The translations under genes were made by a program, and so were the position numbers. Positions 1-12,500 of a DNA stretch of 64,000 nucleotides are shown here, piece by piece. Within the stretch, counting starts at the first letter, position 1; each line of letters starts with the position of its first letter. Below the pieces are notes generated by a model. The model did no database searches. It saw only the letters and a list, made by a program, of their open reading frames with translations, and was not told the DNA's origin. Origin of the DNA: Heliopora coerulea (taxonomy: Eukaryota; Cnidaria; Anthozoa; Scleralcyonacea; Helioporidae); contig JASJOG010000542.1 in the NCBI GenBank assembly GCA_030142905.1, forward strand, positions 56,911 through 120,910, written 5' to 3'.

Positions 1-1911
1 TGGGAAAGTGTTTTAAATGCTGAGGATGTTGATGATAAGGTAGCTAGGTTTAATACCCTTATAGCGAATATGCTGGATATTGCTATGCCTGAAAAGACTG
101 TGCGCGTTCATCCATCAGATAAACCTTGGATAACATCCACTATAAAAAATCATATTAAAGAACGACAGTCAGCCTATACTAAAGGAGATAAAGGAAAATA
201 TGAAGTACTCCGTGTTAAAGTAGCAGATCTGATATCAAAAGCTAAATATAGGTATTACAGAGACAAGGCAAAAAATAATAAGGCTCGCGATCCTGCTAAA
301 TGGTATCGTTCCATTTATAAACTGGCTGGTGCTGTTAGCACAAGAAACAACTCAGCTGCTCCATCAAAATCAGAACTTTTAGAACAATCCGAAAAACTGC
401 AGGAAATATTTACAAAACCGTGGAAGGATCTTAGCCCTTCATATGTTGATATCAATGAAGTGGAAGGACTTTTAAGGAATAATAATCCTAGTATTCCAAG
501 TATCGGTCAGGTTAAGAGTGTTCTTGCTCATCTAGATGTTAATAAGGCAACTGGTTCGGATAATGTTCACGCTTGGCTGCTCAGACGTTTTTCAGAGGAT
601 TTGGCAGTTGTTGTACATGATATTTTTGTCGCAAGTATAACCCAGTGTAAATATCCAACGGCTTATAAACACGGTCTTATTAGTCCAGTACCAAAAGTAT
701 TTCCACCGGATGATATTAACAATGATTTCCGACAGATATCTGTTTTGCCACACTTGGGAAAAGTCCTTGAACGATTGCAAATAAAGCTGAACAAGTCCGA
801 TCTACAGCTTAATAATACACAGCATGCTTTCACAGCCGGACGCTCAACAGTTTCTGCTTTAATTAATATAACCCAGAATTAGTTCAATGCCACCGATAAT
901 AAACCAGATGGAAGGAAGGGTGTTCATGCCTTGTTTATTGACTTTAGAAAAGCATTTGACCTTGTTGATCACAGGATTCTGCTCATCAAACTTGCGGAAC
1001 TGAATGTCAACTAAAGTTTTTGGCTATGGATAAAGAGTTTTTTGTCAGGTAGATCTCAACAAGTAAATTTGCAGGGTATTTTATCAAGTACCATGCCTTG
1101 CTCAGCTGGAGTTCCCCAAGGAGCCGTACTATCACCACTCCTGTTTAACGTGTTTGTTAATGATTTGGAATATTCCGTACCCGATCATGTCTCTGCCAAT
1201 ACGTGTAAATATGCGGATGATTGTACCCAGGACGAATTAATATCTATAGAATCACAAAGCAATATGCAAGAGGTAGTAAACGCTGTGTCAAGATGGGCAG
1301 ATGATAATAAGATGGAACTGAATTCCTCGAAAACAAAAGACATGTGGATATGTTTCTGCAAAACGATACCAGAACCTCCTAAATTAATATTAGGAAATAG
1401 TGAAATTGAGAGAGTTGGACAGTTTAAACTACTGGGGGTTTGGCAACAGAACAATCTTAAATGGAACAAACACGTTTTCGAGATTGTTCGTAAAGCCAAC
1501 AAAAAACTCTTCCATCTGAGAGAATGCAGATCTAAGCTACCAGTCGAAGTCGGACTTACAACCTACATCTCGAAAATAAGACTGATATTGGAATATGCAT
1601 CACCAGTTTGGGGAGGTCTTCCTAAATATTTAGAGGACGAAATTGAGCAGGTGCAGAGGAGAAGTATGAAGATAATTGGTCTACCTAGTGACCATCTTCC
1701 ATCACTAAGCGAAAGAAGAGACGAATTAACCAAGAAAGAGTTTTTGAAGATACAAGCAGATGAATCACACCCTTGCCACGAACTCTTGCCTAACGTCAAA
1801 ACACATAATTATAATCTCAGGAATAAGAATAATTTGAACGTAGTAAAGTCGGGAACCGATCGACATAAGAACTCATTTATTCCAAGAGCATGTCGTATTG
1901 TATATCCGTAG
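1..1911 (+). pseudogene. Reverse transcriptase (ORF2 C-terminal part) with two in-frame stops
   Basis: One reading frame is open from base 1 to the stop at 1909-1911 except for TAG at 880-882 and TAA at 1012-1014. Both stops lie in one continuous frame, so the lesions are point mutations and not frameshifts. RT motif A (LFIDFRKAFD) surrounds the catalytic Asp at 940-942. The YADD box is at 1210-1221, preceded by the usual 'GVPQGAVLSPLLF' block. The N-terminal part looks like the linker between endonuclease and RT (PWITSTIKNHIKERQ). The C-terminal thumb-like region follows. The protein would have made cDNA for target-primed reverse transcription. Confidence 0.88.
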
Positions 1912-2035
1912 GTTTTCATATTTTATGTCAATTTTTAATCTATATATCAATTGGGATAGATCGTATGTAAATCTATTGTATTTTTTAAACCAAAGATGGA
2001 TAATTAAATTATTATTATTATTATTATTATTATTA
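1..2035 (+). mobile_element. Decayed non-LTR retrotransposon, 3' part, with (ATT)n tail
   Basis: The window opens inside a reverse-transcriptase ORF of the Jockey/CR1/L2 type and runs through its 3' UTR to an (ATT)n tail at about 2008-2035. There is no poly(A). The 5' part, including any endonuclease domain, lies outside the window. Two in-frame stops make it inactive. The clade is inferred from RT motifs; a phylogeny could move it to a neighbouring clade. Confidence 0.85.
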
Positions 2036-2677
2036 AAGAATTATATATTAACAATACTCTGAGATTGCTATGTCTATTGATTATTTTCTAGTATTGTTAA
2101 CCTCGGAGTGGCCAAACTCTGGCCAATAATGAGCAAACCTGAAAATTTCTAAATCTCACGATTTTTCAGTCAATTTCACGACTTTTTAAAAAGCAACTCA
2201 CGATTTCTGCCACTCAGGAGTTGGCAAGTCTGCTACAATTTCTATTGACTAGTACAGTTTTTAAAAGTTACCTAACAGCCGTTGTTATATGTGTTAAATG
2301 TTTGACTTGAAATGATTAAAACTCGCTGAATGTGTGCATACACTTCGTTACATTATTAGGAGCTAGGAAATCTTTGAAGCTACAGTAAATCAGTTAGAGA
2401 ACATCTACCTATAAAACTATTTATGCCTTTCAGTAAAGATTGAATCATCTTTCAATATCTTAAAAGAATTTCGGGAGAAGTAACCAACCCCAATGAAGTT
2501 TGATAATGTACATATGGTACGTAGACTTTGGCTTACAGTTTCTACTCAAATTTATGCGTATGCATTTGTTTGTAATGCTTGGAAAGGCCTAAACTTTAAT
2601 CATCGACAGCATACAGTGCACAATTTAAGTTAAATAATTTGGTTAAATGAAGTGAAAGTCTACATGTGTAGTATGTA
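2036..2677. other. Intergenic, no gene seen
   Basis: AT-rich sequence between the retrotransposon tail and the Tc1 element. No coding frame, RNA gene or clear repeat structure was recognised. Confidence 0.6.
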
Positions 2678-4065
2678 CAGTGGGGGTCAAAAGTCTGAGT
2701 CCAGTCAATATGCTTTTGTCTTTTATTGATATACAATATATTTTCACACAACACAGCACTATATGTGCATAACTTTAGCATTTACATCAACATTGCAATT
2801 GAGTACATTGTATTAGCCAAGTAAATATTACTTTAATATTTTGTGTGACCTACTTTTGCTTTTAAAACAGCTTTAACTTTTCCTGGCATAGAGTCAACAA
2901 GATTTCTGAGTACTGCTGGCTTAAGGTTATTCCAGCATTGATTAAGGACATCCCATAGGTTCTCTTTACTTGTGGGATCATGTTTCACTTTCTCTCGTTT
3001 CAAATGTTCCCATAAATTCTCAATAGGGTTTATATCCAGAGATTGAGGAGGAAAATCCATAACGACCAGATCACCTTTCTCTTCCTTTCTTCTTAAATAA
3101 TTTTTACACATGTGAGAAGTGTGTTTCGGATCATTATCTCGTTGCAACACAAAACCCCTTCCGCACAACCTTAAGCCGGATGGTATGGCTCGTCTTTGAA
3201 GGATGGAGTGATATTTTTGCTTTGTAAGAGTGTTCTTAATTCTGTAAAGATCGCCAACACCATTATAACTAAAGGAACCCCAAACCTGAATGTTCCCACT
3301 ACCATGTTAAACTGTTGGCTTGAGGCAAGAATTTATAAATCTCTCATTCTTTCTACGTCTAACATAAATGCGACGGTTATTTCCGTATATTTCAAATTTT
3401 GATTCATAAGCGAAAAGAACACTTTTCCAATCTTCTTTAGTGTAATGCCTGTATTTTCTGGCCCATAGCCACCGTTTCCGTTTGTTTCGGGATCTTAGGA
3501 ATGGTTTTGAGACAGCCACTCTTCCATGTAGACCACATGCATTTAGTTTTTCACTGTTGATCTGCTTATTGTTTTTTCTCAAGTTTCGTTAACTATTGAT
3601 TGAATGTTACCAGCCGTTGCAGTTCTGTTACGTAAGGAAGTTGTCTTAACGTATTGATCCTCCTTCAAAGTGGTAGCTCTTGGCCTTCCAGATCTTGGTT
3701 TTGTAGAATAGGATTTTGTTTCTCGAAACCTTTCCAAAGTTCGCTGCACAGCACTCTTTGAAACCCCTATCTTTTCAGCAATTTTGCGCTGTGAAAAACC
3801 TTCATTACTCAGTGCAATTATTTGAACTCTTATTCTTTCGCTGAGTTCTTTTGCCATCTTTGGTCCAGCTACACATCATAGAGGCTTTATATAAATTACA
3901 GCGTGTGTTAAATAACTCAAAAATTAAAAGGAAGGCATATGGGAAGCATGTACTGATGAAAATACACGTGTAAATCAATAAATTAATTTTTCTCCACATG
4001 AAACATGATTTATCCTACATCGAGGGAAAAAAATATGACTGGACTCAGACTTTTGACCCCCACTG
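2678..4065 (-). mobile_element. Tc1/mariner-family DNA transposon, inactive
   Basis: The element is 1388 bp, bounded by 30-bp perfect terminal inverted repeats that begin CAGTGGGGGTCAAAAG at 2678 and end at 4065. TA dinucleotides flank it at 2676-2677 and 4066-4067, the Tc1/mariner target duplication. The transposase lies on the minus strand and carries a frameshift, a stop and a lost catalytic residue. The intact termini mean it could still be mobilised in trans by a related transposase (inference). Confidence 0.95.
2833..3857 (-). pseudogene. Tc1-like transposase, broken
   Basis: Translation starts at 3857 with a helix-turn-helix (FSQRKIAEKIGVSKSAVQR) and a GRPR-type linker, as in Tc1 paired-like DNA-binding domains. 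A frameshift near 3580 moves to a second frame. That frame continues to 2833 with one premature TAA at 3307-3309, since the pieces either side of it share a frame. The D34E end is visible: 'NDPKHTSH' holds the second Asp and 'PIENLWE' the Glu. The first catalytic Asp, expected in 'xDESKFE', is Tyr (codon 3406-3408, reading AYESKFE). The enzyme would be catalytically dead even without the other lesions. Confidence 0.92.
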
Positions 4066-4067
4066 TA

Positions 4068-5087
4068 AATGACAAACTATAATGGCAGTTGTAATTTATA
4101 TATTTTTTTCTAGCATAATAGGTGTATTCATTAAAGTACCATCCAAAATACAATTGAGCACCAAGTGTAAACATTGCCTAAGATTGTCTATTTACCCATT
4201 CAGGTGCAAGGGTGCACTGGGGCTCATCACTTAGGTGAATAAAATTGTTTGCTGTTAGCCAGAATAAAACAGTAGTGTGCCCTTGTCCCTCAATGGGTTA
4301 AACATGCTATGGTTGATTTCCATGTGCAGGTAAGACCATGCAAGCATTGCCAGCAACTACTTTTGACATCTTACTCTATAACAATAAAATTGATTTTAAA
4401 AATGATGGCTTTCTGTCTTACAACTTACAGTATGAAAAATAAGAAATTAAAAAAAAATAACAGGATTTGGTTTTGGGAAGTGTACAACATTTTATTAAAT
4501 TTACAATCTCTACCAGTAACGTCAACGTATGTTTATTTAACAGTGGGTGGCAATGATCCTTTAGAAATGCTGTTCATTATTAGAATTCAGAAAACTACTT
4601 ATTCAGGTTTCCCAGTCTTTGCCATTGCATTATAATACAATTTAAATTTTAGAAATAATTTATGTTATAAATATAACAACCATATAGCTCATAAAAAATC
4701 ATTTTTGTCTTTATAAAGTGTCCCTGAAAGGCACTTCCATGTTTTAAATGTTTCTTTCTACAGTTTGAATTCTCATCAGAAGGTAATCCTCTGTGTGCTT
4801 GCATCATACTGGGTTAATCTGAATGACCTTGTAGTTGAGATAGGAATGTAAATAAACTATAAGACACCAAAGAATAATCTGGCAAACACTACAATTCTCC
4901 AAATGAAATTCCAGCCTTTGCCTCCATATTGACTAGTACATTGTAAGTTTTAAACAGACACACTGAAACAGGACCTTCACCATCTGTGACCATGTCACTA
5001 TATAAAGATAAAGTTATAAAAAAACCAGTCCATAAAAAACTTCATATTCTGAATTTTCCTAGTATCAATATTAAACAGGGTTTGTAC
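4068..5087. other. Intergenic, no gene seen
   Basis: AT-rich DNA with one 108-codon open frame (4309-4635) that has no family signature and no repeat support. I see no exon of a recognisable gene. Confidence 0.55.
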
Positions 5088-5097
5088 GGATGAAAGA

Positions 5098-5478
5098 TCA
5101 CAAAATTCCAGGAGTTTTCCAGGGTAGCAACGCTACTTTTCCAGGATCCAACTCCTAGTTTTCTTCTTTGGCAAAAAGAGCAAGAATGTAATCTTCCTTA
5201 TGACAACAGTACAACATTATTTTGTTGGTTTCAATATAAGAATTAAGCAATAATGAACTCACTACTCGATTCAATTTGGATTTGACAGGAAAGCAAGAAC
5301 AAAAGCAAACAAATCTATTTTGTGTATGAAAAAAGGAACTTTTGTGAATGTACAAATTGGCAGGTCTGGATTATTCAGGTTCAAATTCTTTACAAAATTC
5401 CAGGAGGATTCCAGGAGAATTACAGGAGTACCCAGAAAACAGCTGTTTTTCCAGGAGTTTTCCAGGGCCCTGGAAAGA
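5098..5478. repeat. Block of reiterated TTCCAGGAG motifs
   Basis: The motif 'ttccaggag' and close variants recur at about 5105-5150 and again five times at about 5398-5470, ending in the palindromic 'ccagggccctgg'. The two clusters may be the ends of one degenerate repeat of about 380 bp. The family is not identified. Confidence 0.45.
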
Positions 5479-6384
5479 ACCGTATTAATGGCTGAGAGCG
5501 ACTGAGGTGCCAGTGAACACAAGCTAAATTCTACTCGAAAAAATCGTTTATACATTACCAAACTAATAAAAAAGTAATCACTTACTTCCTCTTCAATGGA
5601 TTCAGAAATGTAATGAAAATCGTCCTCCTACTTTTCCAAATACAGCAGTTTTAGTGAGCCAACTTTGGTTTTCGCCATATTGTTTCTAGTTGAAATGCGG
5701 TGAGTATACCCTCCAAGAACGTGGCGGATGCGGACATGCGCAGTTAAAAAAGTGTGACAAGTTTGCTCGCGAGTGGGACTTCTGGTATTATTTTGTGGCG
5801 GTGGCGTAACGGAACTAATGGGGGCTCTTAGGAAATTTTCGTTCGGGGACCCCCGTCACCCATTGGCGTAGACATATTTCAAGACTGTAATCTCAGTTGT
5901 CTTTATAGACTTATCGAGGGCCCCTTAGAGGTCGGAGGCCCTTAGGAGTTGTTCTAACCCTGACCATAGTCCGTTACGCCACTGCTACATGGCCACGGGA
6001 AAGCAGACGAAACTCCCACGATACACTGTTACACCTCTCGGTGAGTCACTGATATTTTTTCAGGGGATAATTTCTGTTTTGGAGAGGAATTGTCACCCCC
6101 TGCACACTAGGAAGATTTCGTATGGTCCACGCCACAGTAAAACTTTTTTAGTCGATAAGTGAGACACAGTCGGTAATCGGAAATCGCGCACTTGATGTTA
6201 GGCGACATAAATTGAAATCCTCTTTCTTGAGTGCTTAACCTACACCAAAGAGCGACTTCCCGGTGACATTTTTCGGCCTCGTTGATCTTATTATTATGCG
6301 TTGTTTACGTTAATTACTCTTCTGTAAGCAGTGGTAGGACAATACAGCAAACGTGTTTTTTTTGGTGCACTTGAAACTTGTTAA
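5479..6384 (+). promoter_or_regulatory. Probable promoter and 5' UTR side of the ceramidase gene
   Basis: This segment precedes the ATG at 6385 and is visibly richer in CpG than its surroundings. It contains 'cgccatattg' near 5675 and 'atgcgca' near 5735, which resemble YY1- and NRF1-type sites of animal housekeeping promoters. A short MITE-like element interrupts it at 5799-5984. No TATA box or start site can be fixed from sequence alone. Confidence 0.35.
5799..5984. mobile_element. MITE-like element with GTGGCGTAACGGA terminal repeats
   Basis: GTGGCGTAACGGA at 5801-5813 is matched by its exact reverse complement at 5970-5982, bounding a 186-bp GC-rich insert without coding capacity. The same terminal word occurs at about 21870-21884 (inverted) and, in part, at 31725-31735. 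No clean target duplication was seen, so the superfamily is open. Confidence 0.5.
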
Positions 6385-6502
6385 ATGCCTGCACTTTACA
6401 GGGACTCGGTACCTACAACCGTGGGGTTTTGGGGAGAACCAACTTCAACGTTGGACTGGTGTGAAGAGAATTACGTCGTGACACGATATGTTGCTGAATT
6501 TT
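6385..6502 (+). CDS. ACER3: ACER3 exon 1
   Basis: Encodes residues 1-39 and the first base of W40, including the calcium-site segment [20 protein letters not shown]. The donor GTAAGT follows at 6503. Confidence 0.93.
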
Positions 6503-9500
6503 GTAAGTTCTTCAGTCAACAATTCGGTTACAAAGCGAGAGCGTTATTGTTACGTTCTTTTCGTTCATCTATGAGATTGTTTACCATTTTCAACTGTTTT
6601 GGCGGCCATTCTCACATTGATCTGTAGTTTCCCGTCGTTTTGAACATTCTTTTCGTGAACGTGACTGTGAGGGGCCTAGTGGCAGGTCGCATATTGTACT
6701 TGTTAACTAATCTAGTAAGCGACATTATCACGATGAGTGTACTTATGTATTTAACACACTTGTTATGCGGTTATTTCGATCGCAATAATGCCACATTATA
6801 TCAACGTTATTTGGAAAACATCCGTACAATTAACGCCAACCACTGTTAGTGGGGTATTTCGGGCAATTTCGCGATAATTTGCTCGAACAGTTTTCATCCA
6901 ATTAGCCTTGAAGGAGACTAATCCTTTCATGATAATTACGGGAGCGAGTGAAGTCACACCCACAATCAATCTACATTTGACCGTAATTTTACTGTTATGT
7001 TAAATTTCTACCCAGCAAATGTTGACTGGTATTATCAAAACCACTTGGTGACTGCGTTAACAGGTCGAAGGCTCGCGAATTACAAATTCATTGATTTGGT
7101 TGGAAGCGCCACAAAATTAATGCGATATGTATATTCATTATGTGAAGTTTTCGTAATCAAAACCGCATATTTTCTGAATAGTTAATAAATATGTAAGGTA
7201 TTTACACAAAAGTGTAAACTTCATTACCATATCAACTCATCAAGCTGACTCAGATACATCAACATTGTTTGAAGAATTGAGTCATCTCCATTATCTGCTT
7301 TCATTAACAGCCACTCAGCAAATGGAAAGCAAACAGTGTTGTGTGTGCCTGCTTTTTTAAAGACTTCATCCAGCTCCATTTTATACTCCAGTGAGGGTTA
7401 GAATTGGTTAGCAGACTGCAGGTCTTCCAAGTGGCAGACAACAGTGGTCATTTGCATGATCACTCAGCCAAATTATTCTAAAATTTGGTAAAAAGTATTG
7501 ATCATGGGTGATTTACATACTCAAATTCAAGCTGCACTTGTTTCATTCAGGCAAATTAAAGCCACCCTCCTGAAATTTCTTTCCACATGCCATGTGCACA
7601 CATGCAATGCTTTATGTAATTTGTTTGAAATTTAGTGTCCAATATAGCAAGATTAAATTTTTTTATGTCTAAATCTGACTATTATGCCAGGGAATTTTCT
7701 AGGTCAAAGGAAGATGTCTCAGATGGAAAAGGGTTAAGTCTACCTTAATTCTTCTCAATCTGATTTCAACTTTTATTACTACTTAATATTGTCTGCTCTG
7801 GCTTATGACAGACCATTTTACTTGTCAAGGGGAGATGTCTCCAACCAGAAGAGTTAAGACTCTCTTAATTAACTCTTTTTGGTCTAAATCCAATTTCTAT
7901 TATTTTGCTCTGGTTGACACTAAACTGTTTTACTCATCAATAATAGACATCTTGGACCAGAAAGATTTAAATGTTGGGAGTCTGATGTACTGCAGAAGAA
8001 AAGGTGTATGTATGCTTCAGTTAGTCCCCTTAACATACTTCCCACTTGTACATTTTTTTCAAAATAATTATATTATTGATACTATTTACCATAATATGCT
8101 TCACCCAATTTGGTGCTCACTGATGAAGGCAGTGTTCAACAGATGTCCTTAAAATTGTTGTGGGAAGTCTTCCCAGCAAATTTTGAAACACTGGGATTGC
8201 TGAACTGGCAACAAATTACACATTGATGACAGATGCACCAGAGGTAACTTGATATTGCAGAGGGGGCAAAAAATGTTAGATTAACTTTCCATTTAACAAA
8301 AAGATTAATTCTGCCAAAAAAATTTTCCTGCACAATTGCACTAAGATTAAAAAAATCTTAGTGCAATTTATGATTATATTAGTCTATAAGTGAACTCTGA
8401 TTCCAATCTTGTGTCAAGAAATGCATGCTTTCAAATTTAATAATTTATGTGGAGATTATTGGGGGGTTGATAGCCTTCCTTTTAGAAATATTGTGGCAAC
8501 TGGTCCCATGGCTCATGCCCTCCAACTTCTGATTCCCATGCTTGCATTTAGTTGAATAAGAAAAAGTAATGGCCTACTTCTCCATTATGTTTAAGAAAAT
8601 CGCATAAGGATTTGTCTATTTTAATTCTAGCAAGCAATAGCCTTTCTATTATTTTTACTGTGGAAGACCAGGTATTATTTAATAAAAAAATAATGAGAGC
8701 ATATTTTATTTGAATAACTGTAACCATTTACCTATCCAATGTGTTGTGATTTCATGTATTTGAAAACAAGGCAGACCACAGAAAATAACATTATAACAAG
8801 CTGTAAAAATGGTTAAAACAAAGAAACTAGAGAAATGTTAAATTTGCAACTGTGGATAAGTCCATGATTTGGTTCTATCACTGTATATGTAATAAGTAAA
8901 ATAATACAGGGATTGCAACTTCCATGGAACTAGTTTCCATTCTAGATGTATTACAGCAATTATTTTTTCATTTGAAAGAGTTCATCCAAAGTTTGAAAGA
9001 AACTGTAACAAACCCTGTAGCAGTGATCTCTATAAATATCATAATTATGTCATTATTATAATAATATTTGCTAATTGTTCCCAATTAATTTACTGATATA
9101 TTTCTTCTTTGCTTTTTGTGCTCTTTTCTGTATTTGTCTCCAGACTACATCTTAATTTCATGATGTGAAGACTATCTTTCCTTAAAGCAATATCTGCTAT
9201 GTCTCGCAGCTAGAACAAAACAGCTTGCTTGAATTGTCTCACTGATAACTAACAGATTCAGAGTAAACTTCATTACCATATCAACTCATCAAGGTGACTC
9301 AGATACATCAACATTGTTTGAAGATATGAGTCATTCCCATTATCTGTTTTATTAACAGCCACTTAGCAAATCGAAAGCAAACAGTGTTGTGTTTGCCTGC
9401 TTCATTATAGACTTTATCCAGCTCTTTATTTTACTTCAATAATGAGGGTTAGAATTGGTTGGCAGACTTTTCATAAGGCCTCTTCTTGAAAATAATTATT

Positions 9501-12500
9501 TAAATATCCTGTGGCATTTGTCTACTGATATGCTCCTAATTAGAGGTAAAAAATTGCTTGAAATTGACTGGATGTATTGGCTCAATATTAAATTTTGTCC
9601 TTTTGAAATTTCCAAGTGTTGCACAAAATTGTACTTCAATTATTCCTCATTTCAATGCTGTTCTTGGTTCTTGTACTGCATTTTTCAGTAGGATAGCATC
9701 TGTTTAGATGTGTTTCTTGTGTGTAAATGAAATCAATTAGCTTAGAATCCTTGTCCAGTTAACTCTTTAGGATATTCAAATGCTCAATTTACAGAATCCA
9801 AAAGTATCAGAAACTGCTGACCAAAATGAAACTTACTGATGGAAAATTTCAGATGATTTAAGTTAGCTCCAAAATGAAAATGAAGCACGTACTTCATCAG
9901 TCTTGTTACTTTGTCATTCAGATTTTGGATTATCCAAGTTTCTGAAAGATTGTAGACAGAAAGCCATCAATGAAGTTTACTACAAGAATATTTTGTTACA
10001 GAGGATATTTGTATGTATGTATGTTTACTTGATTTGTGGAGACATCTGTGATCTAAGCAGTTGCCAAATATTTTTACAATAAATTCTGAATTCCCATTAG
10101 GAAAATGGTGCACTGATGTTAAACATGTGCAAACTTGAAGCCATGACAGTTAGATAATTTTTGTTAGATTATTCTTTGATCTACTGCTGTGGTGGTGAAT
10201 TTCTTTAACTGCAGATTTTAGGTTATTGAGTTAGAAAGGATGGTCAAAAATTAATGATTTTGGCCAACATGGCATTCAAAATTTTGAACAACTGAACATT
10301 ACATAAATTTACTTGTGTCAATTAATCTGAACAATAATTTGAATGAACCTTTGGTATATCTTTACTAATGCTAGTATTGTGTGTGAGCTTGTAACTCATT
10401 TATGATGATGACCATGGAGTATTTCAAGTGTTCAGGGAGGTTTGCCATCTCCCTGACTTCACTATGCCATTGCCCCCATCAAAATGGGTAGTGTCAGGTA
10501 TACCCAAAGACAGGGGCTAGTAGAAGGGTTCAAACGGAAAATAATTGTAATAAATTACTAGTACTATCACAGGTTTAAGTTGCAGGTTTATGACTTGTGG
10601 AGAAGTCTGTTCAGTAATGTGTACAGTACAACATTAAAGAATCATGTGATATAAACGTTGGAATGCAATTCAGCACCTACGAATATTAGCCTTGAACGTA
10701 TATTTCATTATGTGTAAGTAAAGTTTGCTTCCATGACTATAATGAATTCCTAGTGTTATTAAATCTGTTCAATCGCACTTGTTTCATGATGGAGCAAAGT
10801 TCACTCCTTATTAGTCATTTCTGAGCTAAATTTTTAGTCACATTCACCTGACCTTCATGACGTAGGCAGGTTTCATACTCATGCAAGCTTGAAAAAGGCT
10901 TCTTTATTGGGTTTTCCATCAAACAATTCGTTGGGATGGCATTACAGCAACCACAAACTGACCAACCAATAAAGAAGGCGTCTAAGCATTTTTAATCCGG
11001 TGGCCGTAATAGTGTGCGCCAGTTACTGCGGTCGCAAGTGTAAATGAAATAAGAGAAAAAAAGTCCTTCTAAGAATTGTTCATCGCATGTCTATTTTCTT
11101 ATCATTGTTAAGCTGATGTCCGCTGTATTTAAAAACATGCACTAGCTGAGTAGTACAGTTCTTTCCAAGAATAAATCCGTTTTGGAATAACAATGAGCAT
11201 AACAGTGTGGGAAAATATTATCACGATTATTGTGTCCATTCTCGTGTTTTCTTGAATATCGAGATCCCGAATGGCGATCTCTTATTCATTTTTTATCCTT
11301 TATATTTTTAATTGTGGGCTGGCTATGGCTTATAACCAGCTGCACTGTTTTCATGTATTATAACATCCTTTAATTATTTATTAGGGAACTCCATTACAAA
11401 TTACTTCATGGTAATACCACCGTTTCTAGCAGCTCTACGATGTTATCAACAAGACCTAGATAGAAGATTTCTTATATGCTTTTTGTCATTAATGGGTAAG
11501 AATCAGAAAATTTTATCTGGAATGAAGGAAGGAAGGAAGGAAAGAAGGAAAGAAGGAAGGGAGGGAAAGAAGGAAGGAAGGGAAGGAAGGGAGGGAGGGA
11601 GAGAGGGCAGAAGGAAGAAAGGAAGGAAGGGAGGGAGGAAGGGAGGGAGGAAGGGAGAAAGGAAGGGAGCAAGGTTGACAGAAAGTAATACAGGGCAGTG
11701 GGGGCAGAATTTTGAAAAAGGTCACTTTCTTTTAAGTTAGCAAACAAGTAAAGGGAAGTTTTTAATTTGGTTGGGAAGCCCCTCTATAACTTTTTTTATT
11801 AAATTAATATCCATAAATTGAATATGCATGTGGTAAACATTATTCAAACTTCAAGTAAACAACAGGTTTTTTAATTGTATACATGTTCCAGCAAGACTTA
11901 TGCCATCTTCAGTAAAAGTGATTATTGGATGTTAACAAGTGTTATTTATATTGTTATTTATTTATAATTATTATTTGTATACATAAATACTGTGTAACCC
12001 TGTATTTTAATTAGGTTAGCATATAAATAACACTTGTAAATGTTCATAATCACTTGTACTGAAGATGGCATAAGTCTTGCCAAAACATTTTTACAATTAA
12101 AAAATTGTTGTCTACTTGAAGTTTATTTTAACTGTGGTGCTTCTACGATTGTATGGAAACATTTAAAAGGTCAATGACATTTTTTAAAGATTAATACTTA
12201 AGTTATATCCAAACAACTCAATTTTGTCTATTTATTGGTATCTATACATTTAATGGGTTTTTCGTACAGTAATAAAATGAGTTCAAAAGGAGGTATAAGA
12301 TATCATGATAGTACCATTTCTTCTTAATTTGTAAAGCACGTGGCTGCTCCCTCGTGTCCCTGTCACCAAAGGGCAGTGAGGGCAGCTGTTCCTGATGTCC
12401 ACATGACTCCGGCACCCCTGGGAGGTAGGAGGGATGGAAGAAGAGAGGGAGGTTGAAAGCAAGGGAGGGAGTAAGGCCTGGGAAGTGGTAAGAGGGAGGG

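Larger units (their letters stand above)
6503..11384 (+). other. ACER3 intron 1
   Basis: A 4.9-kb intron. It holds a 204-bp dispersed direct repeat pair (7214 and 9263) and a perfect 15-bp hairpin (8334-8368). A short inverted repeat around 'ttctttattgg' (10905-10980) is also present. No further gene was seen. Confidence 0.75.

Noticed and set aside
10905..10980. Inverted 'ttctttattgg' pair as a transposon
   Set aside because: The arms are under 20 bp with no terminal structure or target duplication.
11408..11747. Lys/Glu/Gly-rich and Pro/Ser/Leu-rich frames
   Set aside because: Translation of the polypurine tract. Only the first part (11408-11495) overlaps real coding sequence, as part of ceramidase exon 2.
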